Positions 25,319-32,606 of a DNA stretch of 64,000 nucleotides are shown here, in pieces. The stretch comes from Escarpia spicata. Lineage: Eukaryota > Annelida > Polychaeta > Sabellida > Siboglinidae. Position 1 is the stretch's first letter; the number at the start of each line of letters is the position of its first letter. The stretch spans positions 658,598 through 722,597 of the forward strand of contig OZ023211.1 of the NCBI GenBank assembly GCA_963995525.1, given 5' to 3'. The position numbers and the translations under genes were made by a program. The notes below the pieces were generated by a model that saw only the letters and a list, made by a program, of their open reading frames with translations, was not told where the DNA came from and made no database searches.

Positions 25319-25390
25319 GCCGGATTAGCTCTCCTGGGAGAGCGTTCGACTAGGGATCGCAAGATTCCGGGTCCGAATCAGTACGTCGGC
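25319..25390 (+). ncRNA. tRNA-like sequence (anticodon position AGG), T-stem broken
   Basis: A 72-base segment fits a tRNA cloverleaf. Acceptor 5' strand GCCGGAT; TA at positions 8-9; D-arm GCTC-TCCTGGGA-GAGC fully paired. The anticodon arm TTCGA-CTAGGGA-TCGCA has one mismatch, with loop C32, T33 and AGG at 34-36 (proline if read literally). The T-loop is TCCGAAT, and CGTCGGC partly pairs with the 5' end. The T-stem pairs at only one of five positions. The 5' half resembles animal tRNA-Phe-type sequences. A T5 run at 25,394-25,398 could stop pol III. It is either a decayed captured tRNA or a tRNA-like promoter/element. Confidence 0.5.
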
Positions 25391-25429
25391 CCTCTTTTTA
25401 GAGGCTCCATCTAGTGGTGGCGGTGGTTC

Positions 25430-25436
25430 TATATAA
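25430..25436 (+). promoter_or_regulatory. TATA box upstream of the NADAR gene
   Basis: TATATAA 30 bases before the ATG at 25,466, in GTTCTATATAAGCGG. Spacing implies a very short 5' leader. A second TATATAA lies near 25,282. Confidence 0.5.
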
Positions 25437-25465
25437 GCGGTGCCGGTAGCGGGTCATCGGTAGTC

Positions 25466-25921
25466 ATGTTGTCGGATCCTATAAAGTTTGGCGAATCGCG
25501 CTCGTTCCTGTCGAATATGTACGCGTGCCGAATGACGGCGTACGGTCGGGGCTTCCGATCCGTCGAGCAAGCCTATCAGTATAGGAAAGCGATATTCAAC
25601 GAAGACCTCGAATGCGCCGCGTGTATCAAAAGAGCGCGATCGCCCTATTTAGCGAAACGACTCAGTTACGGAATTCGAAAAAAGAGAAGGGGAACCGAAT
25701 GGAACGCCGTTAGGGTCGCGTGTATGAAGGGGCTGTTGATAAGTCAGTTTGGCGGGTCGGCCAAGTTGAAGGCCGAACTATTGGCCACCGGGGACGCCGA
25801 ATTGGTGGAATGGGTACCGAGTAGGGAGGGTTTCTGGGGTACCAGCATCGGGGACGTTGCGGGGGAGAACAAGCTCGGTAAACTGTTGATGGAGGTGCGC
25901 GACGCTTATAAAGACGCGTAA
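25466..25921 (+). CDS. NADAR (YbiA-like) domain protein
   Basis: A 151-residue protein that is essentially one NADAR domain. Family signatures are in order: FLSNMY (14-19), FRSVEQAYQYRKA (30-42) with the conserved Glu-Gln, W79 with R83 and M87, TGDAELVEW (108-116), FWGTSIGD (123-130) and NKLGKLLMEVR (135-145). NADAR proteins are N-glycosidases acting on ADP-ribose-type and riboflavin-pathway substrates; some remove ADP-ribose from nucleobases or intervene in NAD-based signalling. The gene is intact, first in the element, has its own TATA box, and ends 28 bases before the ATPase. Its CG-rich codon use matches its neighbours, so it belongs to the element. Its role (repair of modified DNA or blocking host ADP-ribosylation) is inference. 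Confidence 0.9.
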   Translation: MLSDPIKFGESRSFLSNMYACRMTAYGRGFRSVEQAYQYRKAIFNEDLECAACIKRARSPYLAKRLSYGIRKKRRGTEWNAVRVACMKGLLISQFGGSAKLKAELLATGDAELVEWVPSREGFWGTSIGDVAGENKLGKLLMEVRDAYKDA

Positions 25922-25949
25922 AAAGCGTTAGCCAGTATCAGTCGTGAAA

Positions 25950-26579
25950 ATGGGCGGACCGCTGTTGAAGCAGCCGTTTACGTGTATAGTATCCGGTCCT
26001 ACGGGATGCGGTAAGACGACGTTCGTCGACCGTCTGATACGACACGCTATGATCGATCCACCGCCCGAAAAAATCCTGTGGTGCTACGGGCAGTGGCAGA
26101 CCGCCTACGCGTCTATGTCTCCGAAAATAGACTTCGTAGACGGCCTGCCGGGTACGACACATTTATACGGTAAAAAGAGGACGCTTTTAGTACTCGACGA
26201 CCTCATGGAGGAGACCGATAGCGGAGTGACGGCACTATTTACTAAAAAAAGTCATCATTGTAATACGTCGGTCGTACAACTCCGACAGAACATGTTTCCG
26301 AAAGGGAAAGAAAACCGTACAATCAGCCTGAACGCCCAATACTTAGAGCTATTCAAGAACCCCCGAGACGCCGGTCAAGTAGGTCACCTAGCGAAACAGA
26401 TGTACCCGGGAAAGGTCAACTACATGATAGAGGATTTCAAAGACGCGACGTCGGCGGCGTACGGCTATCTCTTCGTGGATCTGAAACAGGAAATGGAAGA
26501 GTACATGCGCCTGCGTACGTGTATATTTCCAGACGACCCCCTTCAGTACGTCAACGTACGGAAGGGCGGTCAACTATAA
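25950..26579 (+). CDS. Genome-packaging ATPase (FtsK/HerA-type)
   Basis: A 209-residue P-loop ATPase from the ATG at 25,950; a GTG two codons earlier is less likely. Walker A GPTGCGKT occupies residues 16-23 and Walker B TLLVLDD residues 78-84. The conserved polar patch SVVQLRQNMFPKG that follows is typical of the A32-like packaging ATPases of Polintons and related DNA viruses. These motors pump genome into preformed capsids. The frame is intact. It follows the NADAR gene closely and precedes the small structural genes. Confidence 0.92.
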   Translation: MGGPLLKQPFTCIVSGPTGCGKTTFVDRLIRHAMIDPPPEKILWCYGQWQTAYASMSPKIDFVDGLPGTTHLYGKKRTLLVLDDLMEETDSGVTALFTKKSHHCNTSVVQLRQNMFPKGKENRTISLNAQYLELFKNPRDAGQVGHLAKQMYPGKVNYMIEDFKDATSAAYGYLFVDLKQEMEEYMRLRTCIFPDDPLQYVNVRKGGQL

Positions 26580-26617
26580 GTAGAGATTGACGTCGCCGCG
26601 TACGCTTATTAGTCGTT

Positions 26618-27028
26618 ATGACGGGACGACGCGCGGTGGTAGCGGCGAAGCGACGACCAAAGGTGGCGCCGACGGTGTCGGAGCAACGCGTGAAGAGACA
26701 TGTTTTCGCCCTGCAGCTGTTGTATAGGCATAAGCGGAACATCGATCTGCGAAAAGCCGTGCTCGCCCACTCGGAGGTCGGTCTCATATGTAGTCTGTGC
26801 GATTGCGCGTACAATATTCTGAGAGGGAACGTGAAGGTGTCGCCGAAGCAGAAACGCGTGTTGACGAAATACAGAGATCACCTGCGTGACCTGGTCAACA
26901 AACGAATTCCGGTGAAGCGGAAGCGAGCCATCTTGCAAACGGGGGCGGGTGGGTTTCTGACGGCCCTGCTAGCGCCGTTAGCGAGCACCGTTCTCCTGTC
27001 ACTACTCAAACAGGTCATCGGGGGGTAA
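26618..27028 (+). CDS. Conserved small Polinton protein, basic with hydrophobic C-terminal GGFL segment
   Basis: 136 residues. The N-terminus is Arg/Lys-rich. The middle contains CAYNILRGNVKVSPKQK and LRDLVNKRIPVKRKR. The C-terminus is GGFLTALLAPLASTVLLSLL, a glycine-led hydrophobic segment long enough to be membrane active. Proteins of this layout recur next to the ATPase or capsid genes of Polintons. By position and composition it may be a virion core or membrane-disrupting component. The frame is intact and ends three bases before the next ATG. Confidence 0.7.
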   Translation: MTGRRAVVAAKRRPKVAPTVSEQRVKRHVFALQLLYRHKRNIDLRKAVLAHSEVGLICSLCDCAYNILRGNVKVSPKQKRVLTKYRDHLRDLVNKRIPVKRKRAILQTGAGGFLTALLAPLASTVLLSLLKQVIGG

Positions 27029-27031
27029 TTG

Positions 27032-27739
27032 ATGCAGTACGCAAAGAAGATGGCGTTGGTCGACCCGCGATTGGTGGAACGCCTCCTTCCGCCACAGCCG
27101 TTGAGCAGCACGGCCCGATCACGTGTGCTGAGTAGCCTGGACAGCGACATGAAGGACATTCTAGAGCGGTCGGATTTATCCGAACGCGATAAGGTGGCGT
27201 CGTACAATCAACTGCTGAGTCGCTACAACACTATAGAGGCGGCTCGAGCGGCGCAACCGGTACGCGTGTCGATGGTCAACGCCGACGGTGGCGAGATACA
27301 GCCCGCGGCGGTTGTGGCATCGTCGGAGGCCGTAGAGCGCGAAATCGTAGCCAGCATGCCGAAAACGCTGAAAGGGAAGGCGAGTCTGCTTATCGCGAAA
27401 ATGAAAGCCGATCCGTTGTGTCGATGGAACGACCGCGGCGAATTCGTGTACGACGGTAAAACGATCGCGGGGAGTAACATGGTCGATCTAGTGAACGATC
27501 TCATGCGAGCGAGAACGAAGACGACACAGCCCCTTGGATGGCGAGAGTTCGGGTTGCGCATGAAGGGTATGAACATTCCTATGGAGTTCGTCGGCAACCC
27601 GCGCTATCGGGAGTACAAAAGAGAAGAGGAGTCGGAGGAGGAGTCGGCGGTCAGTTCAGCGGGGAAGGCGGAGCGAAGACGACGTGGGTCTAGAAAGAGA
27701 CAACGAGCGTTGGACGTCGTGACGTGGGAATCGATGTGA
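27032..27739 (+). CDS. Conserved Polinton protein of unknown function
   Basis: 235 residues from the ATG at 27,032. The first half is predicted helical, with charged heptad-like stretches around LDSDMKDILERSDLSERDK. The second half holds a conserved block: WNDRGEFVYDGK, SNMVDLVNDLMR, GWREFGLRM, NIPMEFVGNPRY. The C-terminus is acidic, then strongly basic (RRRRGSRKRQR). The middle block is shared by proteins found in Polintons of many animals, but I know of no assigned activity. The basic tail would suit nucleic-acid or virion-core binding. The last codons overlap the integrase reading region. Confidence 0.65.
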   Translation: MQYAKKMALVDPRLVERLLPPQPLSSTARSRVLSSLDSDMKDILERSDLSERDKVASYNQLLSRYNTIEAARAAQPVRVSMVNADGGEIQPAAVVASSEAVEREIVASMPKTLKGKASLLIAKMKADPLCRWNDRGEFVYDGKTIAGSNMVDLVNDLMRARTKTTQPLGWREFGLRMKGMNIPMEFVGNPRYREYKREEESEEESAVSSAGKAERRRRGSRKRQRALDVVTWESM

Positions 27740-27741
27740 CG

Positions 27742-28989
27742 ATGCCGACACAACGAACGATAACGGCCATCGTCGTCGGCCTCGTCATCACGGTTATCGC
27801 TGTCTATATGTGTATAATATTCGTCGTTCATTGGTCGTCGTCGTCGTCGTCGTCATCATGCTGTTCGGTGTGGCGTCGTCGTCGTCGTCCAAACCGAAAG
27901 CTTCGACAACGAACCGTTGACGACGACGACGACGACGAACTGAACGAACTCTACTTCGATCCGAAACGGGCGGGAAGTTACGGCGGTGTCGACGCGTTGC
28001 ACCGGGCGTCGACCCGACGACGACCGGCCGTCGAGCGGTGGCTAGCGGCGCAGGACGCCTATGCCCTACACAAACCGGTTAAACGACGTTTCAAACGACG
28101 TTGCGTCATCGTGGGCGGTCGAAACCAACAGTGGCAAGCCGATCTGGTCGACTTGACTAGGCTGAAAAAACACAACAACGGTATAACATTCCTACTGACG
28201 GTCATCGACGTGTTATCGAAGCGGGCGTGGTGCGTTCCGTTGAAGAGTAAGTCCGGCGCGTCGCTCGTCGCGGCCTTCGAGCGTCTGCTGAGCGGCGCGC
28301 AGCCGCCGCCGAACGCGCTGCAGACCGATAAGGGGACCGTGTTTCTGAACCGACCCCTGCAAACGTTCTTAAAGAGTCGCGGCGTTCATCATTTCGTGAC
28401 GCGTAACGAGGAGACTAAAGCGAGCGTCGTGGAACGATTCAATCGGACTTTGAAGACGCGCATGTGGCGTTATTTTACGAAACACGAGACGCTGCGCTAC
28501 GTAGAGGCGTTACCGGATTTCGTGCATTCGTACAACAACGCCTACCATCGAAGCATCGGTAGGACGCCGGCGAGCGTCGACGCGACGAATCAGGAGGCCG
28601 TATGGCAACGCCTGTACGGCGGCGGCGGCCGGCGGCAAAAACCGAAACTGCGCGAGGGAGATCGAGTGCGTATCAGTAAGACGAGGGGTCAATTCAAAAA
28701 AGGATAAATTGCTAACTGGAGCGAGGAGCTCTTCACCGTTGTAGAGGCGCACCCGTCCGATCCGCCCGTTTATCGCCTGAAGGACGACGCCGGGACGCCG
28801 GTACAGGGCGCCTTCTACGAACCGGAACTACAACGCGTAGTCGTTCCGAAGGACAAACTGTATCGCGTGGAGGCGGTACTACGGCGTCGCCGTCGGCGCG
28901 TCGGCGGGTCGGAGGCGTTCGTAAAATAGAGCGGTTATCCGGCCTCCTTCAACAGCTGGATCGACGCCGAGTCGCTCGTCTACCTATAA
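27742..28989 (+). pseudogene. Polinton integrase (rve/DDE) with two in-frame stops
   Basis: A retroviral-type integrase that inserts element ends and makes the 6-bp duplication. Starting at the ATG 27,742: a hydrophobic segment (residues 8-30), an eight-Ser run, an Arg-rich patch and an Asp run, then the catalytic core. In the core D134 lies in QADLVDL, D196 in LQTDKG and E231 in VVERFNRTLK, giving the D,D(35)E spacing. The frame meets TAA at 28,705-28,707. Translation of the same frame beyond it continues as a plausible C-terminal SH3/chromodomain region (NWSEELFTV, then SGYPASFNSW), with TAG at 28,927-28,929 and TAA at 28,987. Both inner stops replace residues expected to be aromatic. The N-terminal membrane-like extension is unusual. 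Confidence 0.9.
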
Positions 28990-29125
28990 TAGAGCGGCGG
29001 CGGCATGACGACTCGTTGGACGCGCCACGAGGGATGCTGGCGGCTGCACGAGGCGGGCTTATGCAGCGGAACTTCGTTCTTTCCGTATAAGGGGGCCTGC
29101 TGTATCAGCAGACCGCAGTGGCGCG

Positions 29126-29548
29126 ATGATGTTCGACGAATCAGAAGCGTCGCCTACCATCGAGGATATAGAGGATACTCCAGACGCCAGCAAGGACGCA
29201 CCCGCCGAGGCGACGAGGCACGGCGACGCCGCTACCTCTTCAGGGGAGCGGACGAAGACTACCAACGAGGACTCCGTCGACGCCGTCGAGAACTCCTACG
29301 ACTCCACCGTCCACGAACCCGTTCCATGGCGGGTCTGCGGTAACGAATGCCCAAAGGCCGAAATCGTATTCATCTGTCAGGTCATCGTCCTGTACTTCGT
29401 CATCGCCGTTAGTATATACAATCTGACGCGGGGTCAAGGCGACTCCAACCTGTGGACGGCGCTGTTGAGCAGTTGTCTCGGTTACCTGCTCCCGAGTCCG
29501 TCTATGAGCGGTCGACGACGACAAAGCGGCGATGGCGGTATCGTCTGA
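29126..29548 (+). CDS. Conserved Polinton single-span membrane protein
   Basis: 140 residues. An acidic, Ser/Thr-rich N-terminal 65 residues precede CPKAEIVFICQVIVLYF, which opens a transmembrane segment (about 75-100). Then come NLTRGQGDSNLWTALLSS and CLGYLLPSPSM. The block from CPK to PSP recurs as a small membrane protein in animal Polintons and adinto-like elements. It could sit in a virion or cell membrane; the function is unknown. The end overlaps the start of the penton gene by 17 bases, so the two are probably co-transcribed. Confidence 0.7.
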   Translation: MMFDESEASPTIEDIEDTPDASKDAPAEATRHGDAATSSGERTKTTNEDSVDAVENSYDSTVHEPVPWRVCGNECPKAEIVFICQVIVLYFVIAVSIYNLTRGQGDSNLWTALLSSCLGYLLPSPSMSGRRRQSGDGGIV

Positions 29549-30398
29549 CTTTTACCTGACGCTACCGAGCAACGCGTCTATGAAGCGGCACCCCGAAAAT
29601 ACGTTGACGCACTACATCACGACGCTGCCGCGACGTTTCGACCTGCATGGAGAATGGGAATGTGGACTGGTGACGCTACAGTACCCGCACACGTGGTACA
29701 ACGTGAGAAAGGAGGACGCCTACTTCTACTTGTCGGCCCCGCTGGGCGACCCGGGACTTTACACGACCGTAGACGGTATCATGCTATACCGACAGGGTAC
29801 GATTACTCACGGTTTCTACAACAACGTTTACGTGCTGCTGCGCCAGATCAACGAGCAGCTAATGAAATTGTGCACCGATCAGGTCAAGGTGCGTCTAGAG
29901 TTCAGCGACGTCTCTAGCCGAATGACGCTGCATATGTCGCCGGGTGTCATCTTTACCCTAGCCGATACGAGCCGTCTGAAGAGCGTGCTAGGTTTCCATA
30001 ACAACGTTATCACGAGTCACCCGATGATGGGCCCAGAACCGGGAGGCGGCGTCGTTATCGAGACCAGCCCCATCGCGTACACGTATGCGTACGAAGGTCA
30101 CAATACGGTGGATATGAAGGCGGGCGTCGACACCCTGTACGTGTACACGGATCTCGTGGAATCGCGCGTCGTCGGTGACGTGAACGCGCCGCTCCTTCGA
30201 AACATCGCCGTCTTCGGTATGAACGGTAGCGTTATTTCGGAAACGTTCGACCGCGTTCAGTACGTGAAGCTGCTGCGGCATCAATTCGATACGATCGAGG
30301 TCGATATAAGAGACGATCGCGGTCAACCGATACCATTCGAGCGGGGAAAGCTAGTGGCGACGCTTCACATCAGACGCTGTAAATCGAGATTGTTTTAA
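29532..30398 (+). CDS. Minor capsid (penton base-like) protein
   Basis: 288 residues, intact. It begins SDFYLTLPSNASMKRHPENT and has ITTLPRRFDLHGEWECGLV followed by YPHTWYNV. This is the opening of the single jelly-roll penton-like proteins of Polintons. The C-terminal part (YVYTDLVESRVVGDV, LLRNIAVFG, VQYVKLLRHQFDTIEVDIRDD) also matches that family. These proteins form capsid vertices. It overlaps the preceding membrane-protein gene and is followed by the pX-like gene and the major capsid gene, the usual structural cluster. Confidence 0.9.
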   Translation: MAVSSDFYLTLPSNASMKRHPENTLTHYITTLPRRFDLHGEWECGLVTLQYPHTWYNVRKEDAYFYLSAPLGDPGLYTTVDGIMLYRQGTITHGFYNNVYVLLRQINEQLMKLCTDQVKVRLEFSDVSSRMTLHMSPGVIFTLADTSRLKSVLGFHNNVITSHPMMGPEPGGGVVIETSPIAYTYAYEGHNTVDMKAGVDTLYVYTDLVESRVVGDVNAPLLRNIAVFGMNGSVISETFDRVQYVKLLRHQFDTIEVDIRDDRGQPIPFERGKLVATLHIRRCKSRLF

Positions 30399-30403
30399 CC
30401 ACG

Positions 30404-30781
30404 GTGCCGACGACGAACCCGTACGAGGCCTACTACGTTCGACAGGTCGGCGGTCAACTGCCGGTCTTCGTCGGTGGTCGGGGTCAACGTGGACACGGTC
30501 TGGGTAATATCTTCGGGAGCATGTTTCGAAGCGTCATGTCGCTTTTTAAGAGAGGCGCCATGGCGTTGGGAAAACGCGCGCTCAAAACAGGCGTGCACGT
30601 GGCGCGGGACGTCGTCGCCGGCGGCAATCTGAAAGCGTCGGTAAAACTTCTCGACGGCCTATTGAAAGGGCCGGCGCCGAAGAGGAAAAAAGTGCAGCGT
30701 ATAAAGAAGCCGCCTCGAACGGCGACAACCGTCAGTAGACGGAAGAGAGGGCGTCGACCGGTCGATATATTCGACGCGTAA
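30404..30781 (+). CDS. pX/pVI-like virion protein, no ATG at expected start
   Basis: 125 codons. YEAYYVRQVGG opens the protein, followed by RGHGLGNIFGSMFRSVMSLF and GKRALKTGVHVARDVV, then a Lys/Arg-rich tail (APKRKKVQR, RRKRGRR). This glycine-rich amphipathic head with basic tail is typical of the small capsid-associated proteins encoded between penton and major capsid in Polintons. The frame opens at GTG (30,404). The first ATG (about 30,523) would remove the conserved head, so the start codon was probably lost or lies on another exon. Confidence 0.72.
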   Translation: MPTTNPYEAYYVRQVGGQLPVFVGGRGQRGHGLGNIFGSMFRSVMSLFKRGAMALGKRALKTGVHVARDVVAGGNLKASVKLLDGLLKGPAPKRKKVQRIKKPPRTATTVSRRKRGRRPVDIFDA

Positions 30782-30783
30782 CG

Positions 30784-32010
30784 ATGGCGTTCGTGAATAG
30801 CTGCACAGCGTGCGAGAGCGTGAAGGCCGAACTGGACCTGTTCACCGGACCGGTGACGCAGAGGAGCATCGAGAGCTGTCAGTGGACCGTCTACCAACCG
30901 CTGACGGCTCTCGACGCCGGCGGCCCTATCGAGTTCCTCATCCCGGGGTCGGGCAACGACTATACGGACCTGGCGAGCCTTCAAACGTTCGTCCGCTTCA
31001 AAGTGATTCAGGGGGACGGTACCAATCTGGGGGCCGGCGCCAACGTGGCGCCGGTCAACAATTTCCTGCATTCGATGTTCAGTCAAATCGACGTGTCGCT
31101 GAACGGCACGCTCGTGACGCCGTCGACCAATACGTACGCGTACCGGGCCTACATCGAGACCCTACTGAGTTACGGTAGCGACGCGAAACGATCGCATCTC
31201 ACGGGGTCGTTGTGGTACAAAGACAGCCCCGGACACATGAACGCGCGCGGGGACGACAACACCGGGTTCGTAGCGCGGCGCAACCTGACGGCGGCCAGCG
31301 AAGAGGTGGAGATGATGGGACGCCTGCACGTCGACGCGTTTATGCTAAACCACCTCCTACCGAACGGCGTCGACACGAAAATACGCATGGTGCTCTGGAA
31401 GGACGCCTTCGCGCTCATGGGCCGGGCAGCCGCGCCTGGGTGCCGTATCGTGATACGCTCGATTTGCCTGTACGTACGAAAAGTGAAGTTGAACCCGGAA
31501 GTCCAGCTGGGTCACATCAAAGCGTGGGCTTTGGGAACGGCTAAGTTCCCGATGCGCCGCGTCGACTGCAAGTCGTTCTCGATAACGGTGGGTACGCTGT
31601 CGCACACGCACGAGAACTTTTACAGTTCTCGTGCGTGTGAGAACTTCCTCACGCTCATCGTCGACGGACGTCAGGTGCCCAGCAAACCGCTGCAGCCGGA
31701 CTTCCCGCGCCACCGGTGCATCCAAACCTACATGAATCTCTTCGAGGCCACCGGAAAGTCGGGCGAGGACGAGGGGAACGACATATAGCGCTCGGACTTC
31801 GTCGCCGGCTACACCGTCTTCGCTTTCGACCTGACCCCCGACTGTTGCGACGGGGACCATTTCAACGTCGTGGGTCAGGGGACCGTGGGCGTTGAAATGC
31901 AATTCGAGACGCCGCTACCCCGACCTATGAACGTCGTCGTGTACGCGGAATTCGAGACGGTGATGGAGATCGACAGGAGCCGGAACGTCCTGTACGACTG
32001 TACGTCGTAA
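30784..32010 (+). pseudogene. Major capsid protein (double jelly-roll), one in-frame stop
   Basis: The hexon-like major capsid protein of Polintons. Conserved words: QPLTALDAGGPIEFLIPG, NDYTDL, NNFLHSMFSQIDVSLNG, YAYRAYIETLLSYG, then after a linker ICLYVRKVKLNP and FPMRRVDCKSFSI. A TAG at 31,786-31,788 stops the frame at codon 335. The same frame beyond it encodes a normal-looking end (GYTVFAFDLTPD, VVVYAEFETVMEID) to TAA at 32,008-32,010. About 74 codons of the second jelly-roll are cut off, which would prevent capsid assembly. The gene ends two bases before the protease ATG. Confidence 0.92.
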
Positions 32011-32012
32011 CT

Positions 32013-32468
32013 ATGGATACGTTCCAACTGATGCGTCGACTGGAACGCGACGCGTACGCTAAAGACATCGTCGTCGGCGTCGTGCCTAAAGACGCGCTAC
32101 TTACCACCGCCGCCGCCACTTACCCGATGGCCTTCGTGTGCAATACCGACGACGGCGGCGAGCCGGGGGAGCACTGGGTGGCCGTCTACGTCGACCGGCG
32201 AGGCGGCGGCGAGTACTTCGATTCGTACGGTCTGCCGCCGCTGCACGCCGACTTCCGCGCGTTCCTGCACCGTCACTGCGGCGACGCGTGGACGTACAAC
32301 GACAAGCGGTTGCAGAGCGTCGTCTCTAACGTGTGTGGACAATATTGCGTCGCCTACCTACTCCTCCGATGTCGCGGTATGCCGTTGACGACGTTCCAAA
32401 ACCTATTCGGCATCAATCGGGTGTCCAATGACTGTCTCGTATTCGATTGGCCAAAGCCATTGCATTAA
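32013..32468 (+). CDS. Adenain-like maturation cysteine protease
   Basis: 151 residues, intact. The catalytic set is visible with spacing like adenovirus protease: H54 in EHWVAVY, D70 in YFDSYG, Q101 in RLQSVVSN and C108 in VCGQYC, seven residues after the Gln. These proteases cleave capsid and core precursors during virion maturation. It is the last plus-strand gene before the convergent terminator region. A canonical AATAAA lies about 27 bases past the stop. Confidence 0.93.
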   Translation: MDTFQLMRRLERDAYAKDIVVGVVPKDALLTTAAATYPMAFVCNTDDGGEPGEHWVAVYVDRRGGGEYFDSYGLPPLHADFRAFLHRHCGDAWTYNDKRLQSVVSNVCGQYCVAYLLLRCRGMPLTTFQNLFGINRVSNDCLVFDWPKPLH

Positions 32469-32606
32469 CGCTTCGCTTTTACGTGTATAGTAGTAATAAA
32501 AAACGATGACAACAAATGTACGCAATTTTGTTTTATTACCCTACCATACATACAGAACCCTACCTATCCCTAGGCGGCCCCTCCCCCCACGAGTTAGTTA
32601 TACGAG
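32469..32606. terminator. Convergent poly(A) signals
   Basis: AATAAA at 32,495-32,500 on the plus strand, and its complement TTTATT at 32,532-32,537 for the minus strand. They serve the two head-on gene blocks of the Polinton. Confidence 0.75.

Noticed and set aside
29005..29343. 112-codon ORF between integrase and membrane protein
   Set aside because: Arg-rich out-of-frame shadow overlapping the membrane protein gene; no conserved words.
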